Shown here: in pieces, positions 1 through 7,288 of the stretch
Numbering within the stretch: position 1 is the first letter of the stretch
Layout of the letters: each line of letters begins with the position of its first letter
Assembly (NCBI GenBank): GCA_913061425.1
Contig: CAJXUO010000045.1
Span: 1-8,146 of the forward strand
Origin: an uncultured Lutibacter sp.
GTDB taxonomy: Bacteria > Bacteroidota > Bacteroidia > Flavobacteriales > Flavobacteriaceae
Reading direction: 5' to 3'
Length of the DNA stretch: 8,146 nucleotides
Notes under the pieces: model-generated
Databases searched by the model: none
Seen by the model: only the letters and a program-made list of their open reading frames with translations
Told to the model about the DNA's origin: nothing
Position numbers and translations under genes: made by a program

Positions 1-1
1 T

Positions 2-1393
2 CAAATGACCGCAGGTTCATTTATGTACATTGGACCTCAAGGAATAGTACATGGAACCACGATAACTTTAATGAATGCGTTTAGAAAAATACTATCTAAG
101 AATGAATCTTCAGCCGGAAAAATATTTTTGACTGCAGGTTTAGGCGGCATGAGTGGAGCGCAGCCAAAAGCAGGTAATATTGCGGGTTGTATCACTATTT
201 GTGCAGAAGTGAATCCTAAAGCAGCAACGAAACGACATAAACAAGGTTGGGTTGATGTTTTGATTGATCAAATGGATGAATTAGTAATAAGAGTTAATTC
301 AGCAAAAGAAAATAATGAAGTAGTTTCAATAGCATTTATTGGTAACGTAGTAGATGTTTGGGAACGTTTTGATAAAGAAGATATTTTTATCCATGTTGGT
401 TCTGATCAAACATCATTGCATATTCCTTGGACTGGAGGTTATTATCCTGTAGGTATTTCTTATGAGGAGTCCAATCGATTGATTCGCGAAGAACCAGACG
501 TTTTTAAAGAGAAAGTTCAAGAAACGCTAAGACGTCACGCAGCAGTAGTTAATAAACACACTAAAAAAGGAACTTATTTCTTTGATTATGGAAATGCTTT
601 TTTACTTGAATCTTCAAGAGCTGGAGCAGATGTGATGGCTGAAAATGGAATTGATTTTAAATATCCTTCGTACGTTCAAGATATTTTAGGACCTATGTGT
701 TTTGATTATGGTTTTGGGCCATTTCGTTGGGTATGTGCTTCTGGAGACCCAGAAGATTTAGATAAAACAGATGAAATTGCAATGAATGTTCTACAAGAGA
801 TTATGGAAAGTTCACCAGAAGAAATTCAGTTGCAAATGCAAGATAATATAACTTGGATCAAAGATGCTAAGAAAAATAAAATGGTTGTAGGCTCTCAAGC
901 ACGAATTTTATATGCTGATGCTGAAGGACGTTCAAAGATAGCTGAAGCATTTAATAATGCGGTTGCTACAGGACATATTGGACCCATTGTTTTAGGAAGA
1001 GATCATCATGATGTAAGTGGAACTGATTCTCCGTATAGAGAAACCTCAAATATTTATGACGGAAGTAAATTTACGGCTGATATGGCTATTCATAATGTAA
1101 TTGGCGATAGTTTTAGAGGTGCAACTTGGGTGTCTATTCATAATGGTGGTGGAGTAGGTTGGGGAGAAGTTATTAATGGAGGTTTCGGAATGCTCCTTGA
1201 TGGTTCAAAAGAAGCGGAGCGAAGATTGAAATCGATGTTATTTTATGATGTTAATAACGGAATAGCAAGAAGAAGTTGGGCGCGAAATAAAGAAGCGTTA
1301 TTTGCAATAAAGAGAGAAATGAATCGAAGTTCAAATTTGACGGTTACCATTGCTTCAATTGTTGATGATACAATAATTAATAACATTGTCTAA
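2..1393 (+). CDS. hutU: Urocanate hydratase (urocanase), C-terminal part, 5' truncated
   Basis: Urocanase converts urocanate to 4-imidazolone-5-propionate, the second step of histidine degradation, in the cytoplasm with tightly bound NAD+. The frame is open to the window edge. The Met at base 5 is internal, because the segment reads Q-MTAGS as in the conserved urocanase GQMTAGS block, so roughly 200 N-terminal residues are missing if this is the ~660-residue long type. Counting from that Met, visible features are the glycine-rich TAGLGGMSGAQ (43-53) of the NAD-binding region, GPFRWVCASGDPED (238-251), GRDHHDVSGTDSPYRET (331-347) and GGGVGWGEVINGGFG (381-395). These follow the animal/Bacteroidota form. 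The short bacterial signature ending R-I-C-W is replaced by ARILY (300-304), so the cysteine usually named as active site is Leu303 here. The stop TAA shares its last A with the hutI ATG, implying co-transcription and translational coupling. Confidence 0.96.
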   Translation, partial: QMTAGSFMYIGPQGIVHGTTITLMNAFRKILSKNESSAGKIFLTAGLGGMSGAQPKAGNIAGCITICAEVNPKAATKRHKQGWVDVLIDQMDELVIRVNSAKENNEVVSIAFIGNVVDVWERFDKEDIFIHVGSDQTSLHIPWTGGYYPVGISYEESNRLIREEPDVFKEKVQETLRRHAAVVNKHTKKGTYFFDYGNAFLLESSRAGADVMAENGIDFKYPSYVQDILGPMCFDYGFGPFRWVCASGDPEDLDKTDEIAMNVLQEIMESSPEEIQLQMQDNITWIKDAKKNKMVVGSQARILYADAEGRSKIAEAFNNAVATGHIGPIVLGRDHHDVSGTDSPYRETSNIYDGSKFTADMAIHNVIGDSFRGATWVSIHNGGGVGWGEVINGGFGMLLDGSKEAERRLKSMLFYDVNNGIARRSWARNKEALFAIKREMNRSSNLTVTIASIVDDTIINNIV

Positions 1394-2631
1394 TGAAAAT
1401 TTTATTTAAAAACATTAAAGAATTAATTCAGGTTCGAGAAAATTCAATTGCATTTGTTTCTGGAAAAGACATGAAAGTTTTACCAACAATAAAGAATGCT
1501 TTTTTACTTGTAGAGGATGGACTTATTTCTGATTTTGGATCGATGGATGAATTGTCTGATATCCAAGTAAATCAAGTAATAGATGCTTCTGGTAAAATGA
1601 TTATGCCAACTTGGTGTGATTCTCACACTCATATAGTATACGCAGGAAATAGAGAAGGAGAGTTTGTGGGTCGTATTAATGGATTGACATATGAAGAAAT
1701 TGCCAATAATGGAGGTGGAATCTTAAATTCCGCGAAAAAATTGCAAGCAGTATCCGAAGATGAATTGTATAATCAGAGTAAAGTTAGATTAGAAGAGGTG
1801 ATGAATTTGGGAACTGGAGCTGTTGAAATTAAATCTGGTTATGGATTGACGTATGAGTCTGAGTTAAAAATGCTGCGTGTAATAAAACGATTAAAAGAAA
1901 ATTATCCAATAGAAATAAAAGCAACTTTTTTAGGTGCTCATGCTGTCCCGTCAAATTATAAAAATAACAAAGAAGGATATTTAGCAATGTTGATTGATGA
2001 GGTGATGCCTCAAATCGTCAAAGAAAATTTGGCGGAATTTGTAGATGTATTTTGTGAAAAAGGGTATTTTTCAGTTGAAGACACAAAAACTATTTTAGAA
2101 GCCGCAAAAAAACACGGATTGATTCCGAAGATTCATGTGAATCAGTTTACAAGTATTGGGGGAGTTCAGGTTGGAGTTCAATATAATGCGCTCTCAGTAG
2201 ATCATCTTGAAGTTATGAATCCTGAGGACATAAATGCATTGAAAAACACAACTACGATGCCTGTTGCTTTACCAAGTTGTTCTTATTTTTTAGGAATTCC
2301 TTACACACCAGCGCGTAAAATTATTGATGAAGGTTTGCCACTAGCTTTAGCAACTGATTATAATCCAGGTTCGACACCTTCTGGTAATATGAATTTTGTG
2401 GTTTCTACTGCTTGTATAAAAATGAAAATGACACCTGAAGAAGCTATAAACGCTGCAACTATTAATGGTGCATACGCAATGGGTTTGGAAACAAAAGTTG
2501 GGTCGATATCCAAAGGTAAATTGGCAAATTTTATTTTAACTAAGCCGATTAATTCATATGGTTTTATTCCTTATTCTTTTGGAAATAATCAAATAGAAAG
2601 TGTGTTTGTAAAGGGCGAAAAAATCAAATAA
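1393..2631 (+). CDS. hutI: Imidazolonepropionase
   Basis: This enzyme hydrolyses 4-imidazolone-5-propionate to N-formimidoyl-glutamate, the third step of histidine degradation, in the cytoplasm. It is a metal-dependent amidohydrolase of 412 residues, full length for the family. The visible metal and substrate motifs run in the expected order: DSHTH (His78, His80), GNREGEF (85-91), GAVEIKSGYGL (142-152), LGAHAVP (His183), HVNQF (His248), VDHLE (His271), PSCSYFLG (294-301) and ALATDYNPGS (Asp322). The small N- and C-terminal segments form the usual beta-sandwich part of the fold. The start overlaps the hutU stop by one base (TAATG), with no Shine-Dalgarno sequence, so re-initiation after hutU is likely. 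No hutG or hutH follows. The next gene is an unrelated DUF3179 protein, so the rest of the pathway must lie upstream or elsewhere. Confidence 0.97.
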   Translation: MKILFKNIKELIQVRENSIAFVSGKDMKVLPTIKNAFLLVEDGLISDFGSMDELSDIQVNQVIDASGKMIMPTWCDSHTHIVYAGNREGEFVGRINGLTYEEIANNGGGILNSAKKLQAVSEDELYNQSKVRLEEVMNLGTGAVEIKSGYGLTYESELKMLRVIKRLKENYPIEIKATFLGAHAVPSNYKNNKEGYLAMLIDEVMPQIVKENLAEFVDVFCEKGYFSVEDTKTILEAAKKHGLIPKIHVNQFTSIGGVQVGVQYNALSVDHLEVMNPEDINALKNTTTMPVALPSCSYFLGIPYTPARKIIDEGLPLALATDYNPGSTPSGNMNFVVSTACIKMKMTPEEAINAATINGAYAMGLETKVGSISKGKLANFILTKPINSYGFIPYSFGNNQIESVFVKGEKIK

Positions 2632-2655
2632 CTCACAACCTTAATTTTATAGTAT

Positions 2656-2686
2656 GTTGTAATATCTCTCTGCTTATATACGTTTA
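2656..2686 (+). promoter_or_regulatory. Candidate Bacteroidota-type promoter for the DUF3179 gene
   Basis: GTTG at 2656-2659 and TACGTTTA at 2679-2686 are separated by 19 bases. This is close to the Bacteroidota sigma-A pattern TTTG-N19-TAnnTTTG, with one mismatch in each element. Transcription would begin near 2693, inside the left arm of the inverted repeat. In such AT-rich DNA a match like this can arise by chance. Confidence 0.25.
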
Positions 2687-2744
2687 TTTAAATTCTTTGT
2701 AAGAATTGCATGTAATTTATGACAAAGAATTTAAATAAACGTAT
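2678..2744. repeat. Perfect 23-bp inverted repeat with 21-nt spacer
   Basis: The arms 2678-2700 and 2722-2744 are exact reverse complements over 23 bases (core TTTATTTAAATTCTTTGT against ACAAAGAATTTAAATAAA). The spacer is 2701-2721. The right arm ends five bases before the ATG at 2750, so a folded transcript would bury the translation initiation region of the DUF3179 gene. There is no T-run after the right arm, which argues against an ordinary intrinsic terminator for hutI. It could be a regulatory hairpin, a protein-binding site or a repetitive element. An assembly fold-back is less likely because the outer flanks differ. Confidence 0.85.
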
Positions 2745-2749
2745 TAAAT

Positions 2750-3886
2750 ATGAGATCAAGAACGACTTTAAGTATCCTATTTTTATTTACCATCACATTT
2801 CTTTCGGCGCAATTTAACAATCCTAAAAATTTTCCTTTTACATGGAAAACAGATACTATTAACCGTTCTATTCCTCTTTCAGAAATTCAAATTGTATTGC
2901 CAAAAGGGTCCTTTCCCACACTTGATAATCCAATATTTGTTAGTAGAAATGAAGGTTTAGAAATGTTTTTCGAAGAGGAGCTAGTAATTGCTATTGAAAT
3001 TAATGGTGTTGCAAAAGCCTATCCATTAAACATACTAACCATGCATGAAATTTCTAATGATATGCTTGAAGGTATTCCGATTTTGGTAACCTATTGCCCA
3101 CTTTGTAATTCGGGAATTGTGTACAACCGTGAATTAAGTACGTCATCAGGAAAAGAAATATTAGAATTTGAAGCTTCTGGTATGTTGCGAAACAGTGATA
3201 TGGTAATGTTGGATAGAAAAACTGAAACTTTGTGGCAGCAACTCATGGGAGTCGGTATTGTTGGCGATTATAATGAAGTTCAACTTACAATAATACCTTC
3301 TTTGATTGTTTCGGTTTATGAATTTTTTGTGCGTTATCCAGAGGGTGAAATTATATCTAAAAAAACAGGATTTCTTGATGCGCAAAAGAATTATGGTTAT
3401 AATTCTTATGGGAAATATGATGAAAAAGAAAATCCATTCCAAAATTTTTTCAACAGTGATAAAGTAGATAAAAGACTTCCAGCCATGGAGCGTATTGTTG
3501 ATATTGAACATGACGGATCTTATAAAGTTTATAGTTTTACCAATGTTGCTAAAAAAGGTGTTATTAACGATACTTTTAAAACCAAGGATGTTGTTTTGTT
3601 TTATAAATCAGGAACCGTTTCTGTTTTAGATGAAAATGATATTTCTACTTCAAAAGACATAGGTTCGGTTACGGTATTTAATTCTGTTTTAGACAATCAA
3701 AAATTAATTTTCAAAAAAAGGAAGAACATATTTTTCGATACAAAGACCAAATCTAAATGGGATATAACAGGTCAGTGTTATGAAGGGCAATTAAAAGGAG
3801 AACAATTACAAATTGAACCACACAGTAATCATTTCGCTTTTGCATGGTTGGCATTTAATCCGGATAGTGAAATATATGATGAATAG
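2750..3886 (+). CDS. Secreted DUF3179 domain protein
   Basis: This 378-residue protein has a Sec signal peptide: MRSR, a hydrophobic stretch at about 6-19, and likely cleavage after LSA (20). It should therefore act in the periplasm or outside the cell. The rest matches my recollection of DUF3179: AIEINGVAKAYPLNILTMHEI (81-101), VTYCPLCNSGIVYNR (113-127) with Cys116-x-x-Cys119, a segment ASGMLRNSDMVMLDRKTETLWQQ (142-164), and a C-terminal PHSNHFAFAWLAFNPDSEIY (357-376). The invariant CPLC and the histidines at 99, 358 and 361 could bind a metal or form a disulfide, but the biochemical role is unknown. It follows hutI on the same strand after a 118-base gap holding a perfect inverted repeat, so it is probably a separate transcription unit. 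No frameshift is seen. Family assignment is confident; function is not. Confidence 0.9.
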   Translation: MRSRTTLSILFLFTITFLSAQFNNPKNFPFTWKTDTINRSIPLSEIQIVLPKGSFPTLDNPIFVSRNEGLEMFFEEELVIAIEINGVAKAYPLNILTMHEISNDMLEGIPILVTYCPLCNSGIVYNRELSTSSGKEILEFEASGMLRNSDMVMLDRKTETLWQQLMGVGIVGDYNEVQLTIIPSLIVSVYEFFVRYPEGEIISKKTGFLDAQKNYGYNSYGKYDEKENPFQNFFNSDKVDKRLPAMERIVDIEHDGSYKVYSFTNVAKKGVINDTFKTKDVVLFYKSGTVSVLDENDISTSKDIGSVTVFNSVLDNQKLIFKKRKNIFFDTKTKSKWDITGQCYEGQLKGEQLQIEPHSNHFAFAWLAFNPDSEIYDE

Positions 3887-3961
3887 AAAAGTGAAAGGTA
3901 AAATTGTAATAGATATGCAATTATAGTTTTTCTAAAAGACTTTTAAAAAAAAACTGAACCG

Positions 3962-3993
3962 TTGTTGTTTCCTCTAAATTAAGGAAGCAACAA
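3962..3993. terminator. Bidirectional intrinsic terminator between convergent genes
   Basis: The 12-base arms TTGTTGTTTCCT (3962-3973) and AGGAAGCAACAA (3982-3993) pair with one T-G wobble (as RNA on the plus strand) around an 8-base loop. On the plus strand the stem is followed at once by TTTTT (3994-3998). On the minus strand a run of nine T (complement of 3945-3953) lies eight bases beyond it. The hairpin lies between the ends of the DUF3179 gene and the thioesterase gene, and its loop contains most of the thioesterase stop codon, so it probably serves both units. Confidence 0.7.
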
Positions 3994-4416
3994 TTTTTCC
4001 ATAGCGATTCTCATTTTTTCAGGAATTGAAACTGATTTTTTTTCTACTCTATTTACAAAAACATGTACAAATTCGCCAAAAGCAGAAGCCGTATTCTCTC
4101 CTTTTTTAAAAATTCCAATACCATAAGTGACAGCACTATTTCCTATTTTTTTTACATATAAACCCGCTTCAATTTTATCTGGATACGCAATTGAAGATAG
4201 ATAATTACAGTTAGAATGCACGACAAAACCAACAATTGGCGCATTATGAATATCGAAATCTGCTTGTTCAATTAAATATTGATTTGCTGTTGTATCAAAA
4301 TAAGAATAATAAGTAACGTTATTTACATGGCCGAAAACATCGTTGTCCATCCAGCGTGTAGTAATCGGATTAAAGTATTTATAATCTTCTCGATTAATTG
4401 GTTTACCATCTGTCAT
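3979..4416 (-). CDS. Acyl-CoA thioesterase, hotdog fold (4HBT type)
   Basis: This 145-residue single hotdog-domain protein is likely to hydrolyse an acyl-CoA thioester in the cytoplasm. The N-terminal block TRWMDNDVFGHVNNVTYYSYFDT (20-42) is typical of the 4-hydroxybenzoyl-CoA thioesterase/YbgC group. Asp26 aligns with the catalytic aspartate and is followed by the GHVNN turn. Later, SNCNYLSSIAYPDKIEAGLYVKKIGNSAVTYGIGIF forms the expected long beta strands. The length fits the family (about 130-150). It is the last gene of a minus-strand run, starting 22 bp after the alcohol dehydrogenase stop. The ATG at 4416 has no clear Shine-Dalgarno sequence, as is common in Bacteroidota. The acyl substrate cannot be determined; release of the CoA product of the upstream hydratase and dehydrogenase is an inference from position. 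Confidence 0.88.
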   Translation of the reverse strand: MTDGKPINREDYKYFNPITTRWMDNDVFGHVNNVTYYSYFDTTANQYLIEQADFDIHNAPIVGFVVHSNCNYLSSIAYPDKIEAGLYVKKIGNSAVTYGIGIFKKGENTASAFGEFVHVFVNRVEKKSVSIPEKMRIAMEKLLLP

Positions 4417-4438
4417 CTTGTTTTTATTTTAATGTAAA

Positions 4439-5566
4439 TTAGTCGAAAATAATAATTTGTCGAAGCGCATCACCTGCTGCTAATCGTTCAAAACCTTCAT
4501 TAATGTCGTTTAAATGTAATGTGTGAGAAATTAATTTATCAACGTCTAATCGACCTGATTTATAAAGCTCAATATACGCTGGAATATCTCTAGAAGGAAC
4601 ACAGCTGCCAAGATAAGAACCTTTTAAAGTTTTTTCTTGACCGACCAACATTACTGGTGATAACTGTAATCGTGCATCTGGGTGTGGTAAGGCTGCTGTT
4701 ACAGTTGTTCCACCTCTTTTTGTTGCTAGAAAAGCAAACTCTAAAGCAGTAATAGCACCTGCAAATTCAACAGAAACATCAACGCCTCCATTGGTTAACT
4801 TCATCAATTCTTCTAAAGCACCTTCTTTTGAGGAATCTATAGAGTGATTTGCTCCCAAAGTCAAGGCTACTTTTCTCTTTTCAGGGTTTAAATCTGCTAC
4901 AATAATCTTACTCGCACCTGCCGCTTTTGCACCTAAAACTGCGGATAAACCAACACCTCCAAGTCCTACAATTAAAATGCTATCTCCAAATTTTAATTGA
5001 GCAGTATTTACAACTGCGCCAACGCCTGTTAAAACCGCACAACCAAATAAAGCGGCAATATCAAACGGAATATCAGAATCTATTTTCACTAAAGAATCTA
5101 CAGAAGCAACTGCATGTTCTGCAAAACCAGAAACTCCTAAATGATGATAAATGTATTTTTTGTTTTTATGAATTCGTTGATGACCCCCTAAAAGCGTGCC
5201 ATTTCCATTCGCTTCTGCTCCAGGTTCGCAAAGTGCTGCACGCCCTGTTTGGCAATAAGAACAATGACCACAAGAAGGTAAAAAAGCAAAAACAACATGA
5301 TCTCCAACGTTTAAATTTTTAACACCTTCGCCTAATTCTATAACTTCGCCAGCGGCTTCATGTCCTAATGCCATTGGCAAAGGTCTTGGACGATTTCCGT
5401 TTATTACAGATAAATCTGAGTGACATAAACCTGCTGCTTTTATTTTAACGAGTACTTCATTAAAACCAGGAGCGTCTAATACTACTTCTTCAATTTTAAG
5501 AGGTTTTGATGTTGTATAAGGTCGATCTAAATACATTTCTTGTAAAACTGCAACTTTGGTTATCAT
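4439..5566 (-). CDS. Zinc-dependent alcohol dehydrogenase (MDR superfamily)
   Basis: This 375-residue medium-chain dehydrogenase oxidises an alcohol, or reduces an aldehyde or ketone, with NAD(H). Catalytic zinc ligands are Cys48 (GLCHSD), His69 with Glu70 (GHEAAG) and Cys176 (FGCAVLTGVG). Structural zinc ligands are Cys99, Cys102, Cys105 and Cys113 in CGHCSYCQTGRAALC. The Rossmann motif GLGGVG spans 201-206, and Asp225 at the end of the second strand (VADLNPEK) favours NAD over NADP. All eight key positions are intact. The overall style is that of class III-like and aryl/terpenoid alcohol dehydrogenases rather than simple fermentative AdhA, but the substrate is unknown. It lies 33 bp after the MaoC-like gene and 22 bp before the thioesterase, in one apparent operon. 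The start ATG has no strong ribosome binding site. Confidence 0.93.
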   Translation of the reverse strand: MITKVAVLQEMYLDRPYTTSKPLKIEEVVLDAPGFNEVLVKIKAAGLCHSDLSVINGNRPRPLPMALGHEAAGEVIELGEGVKNLNVGDHVVFAFLPSCGHCSYCQTGRAALCEPGAEANGNGTLLGGHQRIHKNKKYIYHHLGVSGFAEHAVASVDSLVKIDSDIPFDIAALFGCAVLTGVGAVVNTAQLKFGDSILIVGLGGVGLSAVLGAKAAGASKIIVADLNPEKRKVALTLGANHSIDSSKEGALEELMKLTNGGVDVSVEFAGAITALEFAFLATKRGGTTVTAALPHPDARLQLSPVMLVGQEKTLKGSYLGSCVPSRDIPAYIELYKSGRLDVDKLISHTLHLNDINEGFERLAAGDALRQIIIFD

Positions 5567-5599
5567 ACTGTTTAATGTTTTTTTCGGAGTTGTCTTCTT

Positions 5600-6115
5600 T
5601 TAATGTGCTGTTTTTTTAGTAGAATCTGCGTAAGCTTGTGCAATGAATTCTGCAACGCAAGCTGGTTTTTCTTGCCCTTTTAATTCGAATGTTACTTTCA
5701 TTTTATATCGAACACCTCCAGTAACATCGTCTGTTGATAGCAGTGAAACACGACCTCTAAGTTGCGAATCAACCAAAACAGGATTTATAAAACGAACTTT
5801 ATCTAAGCCGTAATTTAATCCCATAGAAATATCTATAATTGAGTAGGTTTCAAAGCAGAATTTTGATGCCAAAGAAAGAACTAAAAACCCATGAGCAATT
5901 GTTTTTTTAAAAGGCGAATATTTCGCCGCCATTTCTGGATCTGTATGAATCCATTGATCATCTTCTGTCGTTTTTGCAAACGTATCAATTTGATTTTGTG
6001 TAATGGTAAACCATTCTGATAAACCCAACTCTTTACCTACGTAGGTCTTTAAATCGGATAAATTCGGAATTTCTGTTGAATATGCTTTGTCTGTTAATTG
6101 CTCTTCAGTCATCAT
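5600..6115 (-). CDS. MaoC-like (NodN-type) enoyl-CoA hydratase
   Basis: This 171-residue single hotdog protein belongs to the MaoC/(R)-specific enoyl-CoA hydratase family, which adds water to trans-2-enoyl-CoA or removes it from (R)-3-hydroxyacyl-CoA. The signature is FAKTTEDDQWIHTDPEMAAK (46-65). Asp52 and His57, five residues apart, occupy the hydratase catalytic pair, and the QWIH wording is typical of the NodN-like branch. IAHGFLVLSLASKF (73-86) is the conserved helix after it. The length is normal. Two adjacent ATG codons (6115 and 6112) could each serve as the start. The gene sits 29 bp after the SDR gene and 33 bp before the alcohol dehydrogenase. With the SDR it forms a plausible hydration/oxidation pair of (R)-stereochemistry; that pairing is inference. 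Confidence 0.92.
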   Translation of the reverse strand: MMTEEQLTDKAYSTEIPNLSDLKTYVGKELGLSEWFTITQNQIDTFAKTTEDDQWIHTDPEMAAKYSPFKKTIAHGFLVLSLASKFCFETYSIIDISMGLNYGLDKVRFINPVLVDSQLRGRVSLLSTDDVTGGVRYKMKVTFELKGQEKPACVAEFIAQAYADSTKKTAH

Positions 6116-6144
6116 TTTAGTATTTATAAATAATTCAGAATTTA

Positions 6145-6885
6145 CTATATAGGCATTGACCCACCATTTGCATGTAATGTATGTCCACTTATAAAACCAG
6201 CTTCTTTAGACGCTAAGAAAAGATAAGCATAGCCCATGTCTTCTGGCGTTCCTATTCGTTTTACAGGAATCATTTCAATACCTGCTTTCACGATTTCGTC
6301 TGGCATTGAATCCGTCATTTCAGATTTTATAAAACCAGGTGCTACCGCATTTACGGTAATATTATATTTTCCGACTTCTCTACATAAAGAATGTGTAAAC
6401 CCAACAATGGCAGCTTTACTTGCAGCATAATTTGTTTGTCCAAATGCACCTTGGTATGCATTTATGGATGAAGCAGAAATGATTCGTCCGTAATTTGCAG
6501 CCTTCATATGTGGCACAACTGCTTTGGCAGTTACAAATAATGAATCGACATTTACAGCCATAACGATATCCCATTCTTGGCGAGTCATTTTTAAAAACGA
6601 TTTATCTTTAATAACGCCTGCATTGTTGATTAAAACGTCAATTTTTCCATAGTTATTTATAATTTCAGCCACTGCATTATCAACAGATGCTTGGTTGGTA
6701 ACATCTACTTTTTGATAAAAAATGTTACCTCCGTTTGCTGTAATTCTATCAACTACTGGTTGTCCGTCTATTACATCCCATAAAGCGACTGTTGCACCCT
6801 CTTTACAAAATACGTCACAGACACCTTCTCCGATTCCTCTTGCACCACCTGTGATAATTACTATTCGTCCTTCTAATCTTTTCAT
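6145..6885 (-). CDS. Short-chain dehydrogenase/reductase, FabG-like 3-ketoacyl reductase
   Basis: This 246-residue classical SDR is close in layout to FabG/PhaB, which interconvert 3-ketoacyl and 3-hydroxyacyl thioesters. It shows the cofactor motif TGGARGIG (12-19), NNAG (87-90), Asn112, and the catalytic triad Ser140, Tyr153 and Lys157 in SSINAYQGAFGQTNYAASK. The PG motif at 183-184 and the C-terminal SGHTLHANGGSMPI complete the fold. Asp37 at the end of the second strand (LWDV) favours NAD(H), unlike the NADPH-using FabG of fatty acid synthesis, so a degradative dehydrogenase role is more likely. It is the first intact gene of the minus-strand operon. A coding remnant on the same strand ends 17 bases before its ATG. 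No convincing promoter was found between them. Confidence 0.93.
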   Translation of the reverse strand: MKRLEGRIVIITGGARGIGEGVCDVFCKEGATVALWDVIDGQPVVDRITANGGNIFYQKVDVTNQASVDNAVAEIINNYGKIDVLINNAGVIKDKSFLKMTRQEWDIVMAVNVDSLFVTAKAVVPHMKAANYGRIISASSINAYQGAFGQTNYAASKAAIVGFTHSLCREVGKYNITVNAVAPGFIKSEMTDSMPDEIVKAGIEMIPVKRIGTPEDMGYAYLFLASKEAGFISGHTLHANGGSMPI

Positions 6886-6902
6886 CTTTAATTGTATTTA
6901 TT

Positions 6903-7145
6903 TTATTCAAAATGCCAACCATCATAAAAACTAGAAGCCTCTAATTTGGTCTTAAATTTATTGAGTAAGTTAGGAAAAAAATCTATACCCAATTTTTGCT
7001 TTAATTCATTTATAGAAATCAGTAAATTATAAAATGGTTTATTGCGTCTTTTATGTATTATAATTTGATATGTCTGTGAATAATTAAAACCTATTTTATC
7101 TGTAATATAAGTTTTGAGGGAATAATGCCTTGGACCCTCCAGGAG
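6903..7145 (-). pseudogene. Possible gene remnant, C-terminal fragment of unknown protein
   Basis: Eighty codons are open between stops, reading from LLEGPRHYSLKTYITDKIGF to SSFYDGWHFE before a TAA at 6905-6903. There is no ATG in frame, and the TAA of another stop lies just upstream (7148-7146). The peptide has a protein-like mix of charged, aromatic and hydrophobic residues, and an open run this long is uncommon in DNA this AT-rich. A neighbouring frame carries CDLTPGGSKAL over the same bases, so a frameshift near 7135 is possible. It ends 17 bases before the SDR start, a spacing like the other gaps of the operon, so it may be the tail of a former first gene. The family is not recognised. 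Confidence 0.35.
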
Positions 7146-7246
7146 TTAAATCACACTATTTCAATGAAGATTTAGATTCTTTTACAACTAATTGTCTTCT
7201 AGGATAAAAAGTTATTTTCAAGAATAATTTTGGAAAGGATTTAATT

Positions 7247-7288
7247 AATATAAAAGACCTACACTATAAGATGTAGGTCTTTTATATT
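7247..7288. terminator. Strong bidirectional terminator hairpin
   Basis: Arms 7247-7263 and 7272-7288 are perfect complements over 17 bp with an 8-base loop. The core is AAAAGACCTACA / TGTAGGTCTTTT. The A-run before and T-run after the GC-richer core make it an intrinsic terminator on both strands. It lies 31 bases beyond the lipoprotein stop codon on the minus strand, which it should terminate. It would also stop plus-strand transcription entering from the left. Confidence 0.8.

Noticed and set aside
5..7. ATG at base 5 as the start of hutU
   Set aside because: The frame continues open to the window edge, and the preceding codon (Gln) plus MTAGS matches an internal conserved urocanase block, so the gene is truncated and does not start here.
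2678..2744. Invertible promoter (phase-variation switch)
   Set aside because: The spacer of 21 bases is too short for a site-specific inversion segment, and no recombinase gene is present in the window.
3161..3511. Minus-strand open frame of 116 codons
   Set aside because: It lies wholly antisense to the DUF3179 gene, its peptide is low-complexity and Ile/Phe-rich, and no family is recognisable.
4927..5322. Plus-strand open frame of 131 codons
   Set aside because: It is antisense to the zinc alcohol dehydrogenase, which has every expected motif. The Leu/Gln/Lys-rich peptide is an antisense shadow.
6865..6885. Bacteroidota promoter directly ahead of the SDR gene
   Set aside because: Bases such as TAGTTTTT about 60 bases upstream resemble the -7 element, but no partner -33 element lies at the right distance, so no call was made.
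6236..6934. Two short plus-strand open frames (6236-6430 and 6722-6934)
   Set aside because: Both are antisense to the SDR gene, with compositions explained by the opposite strand.
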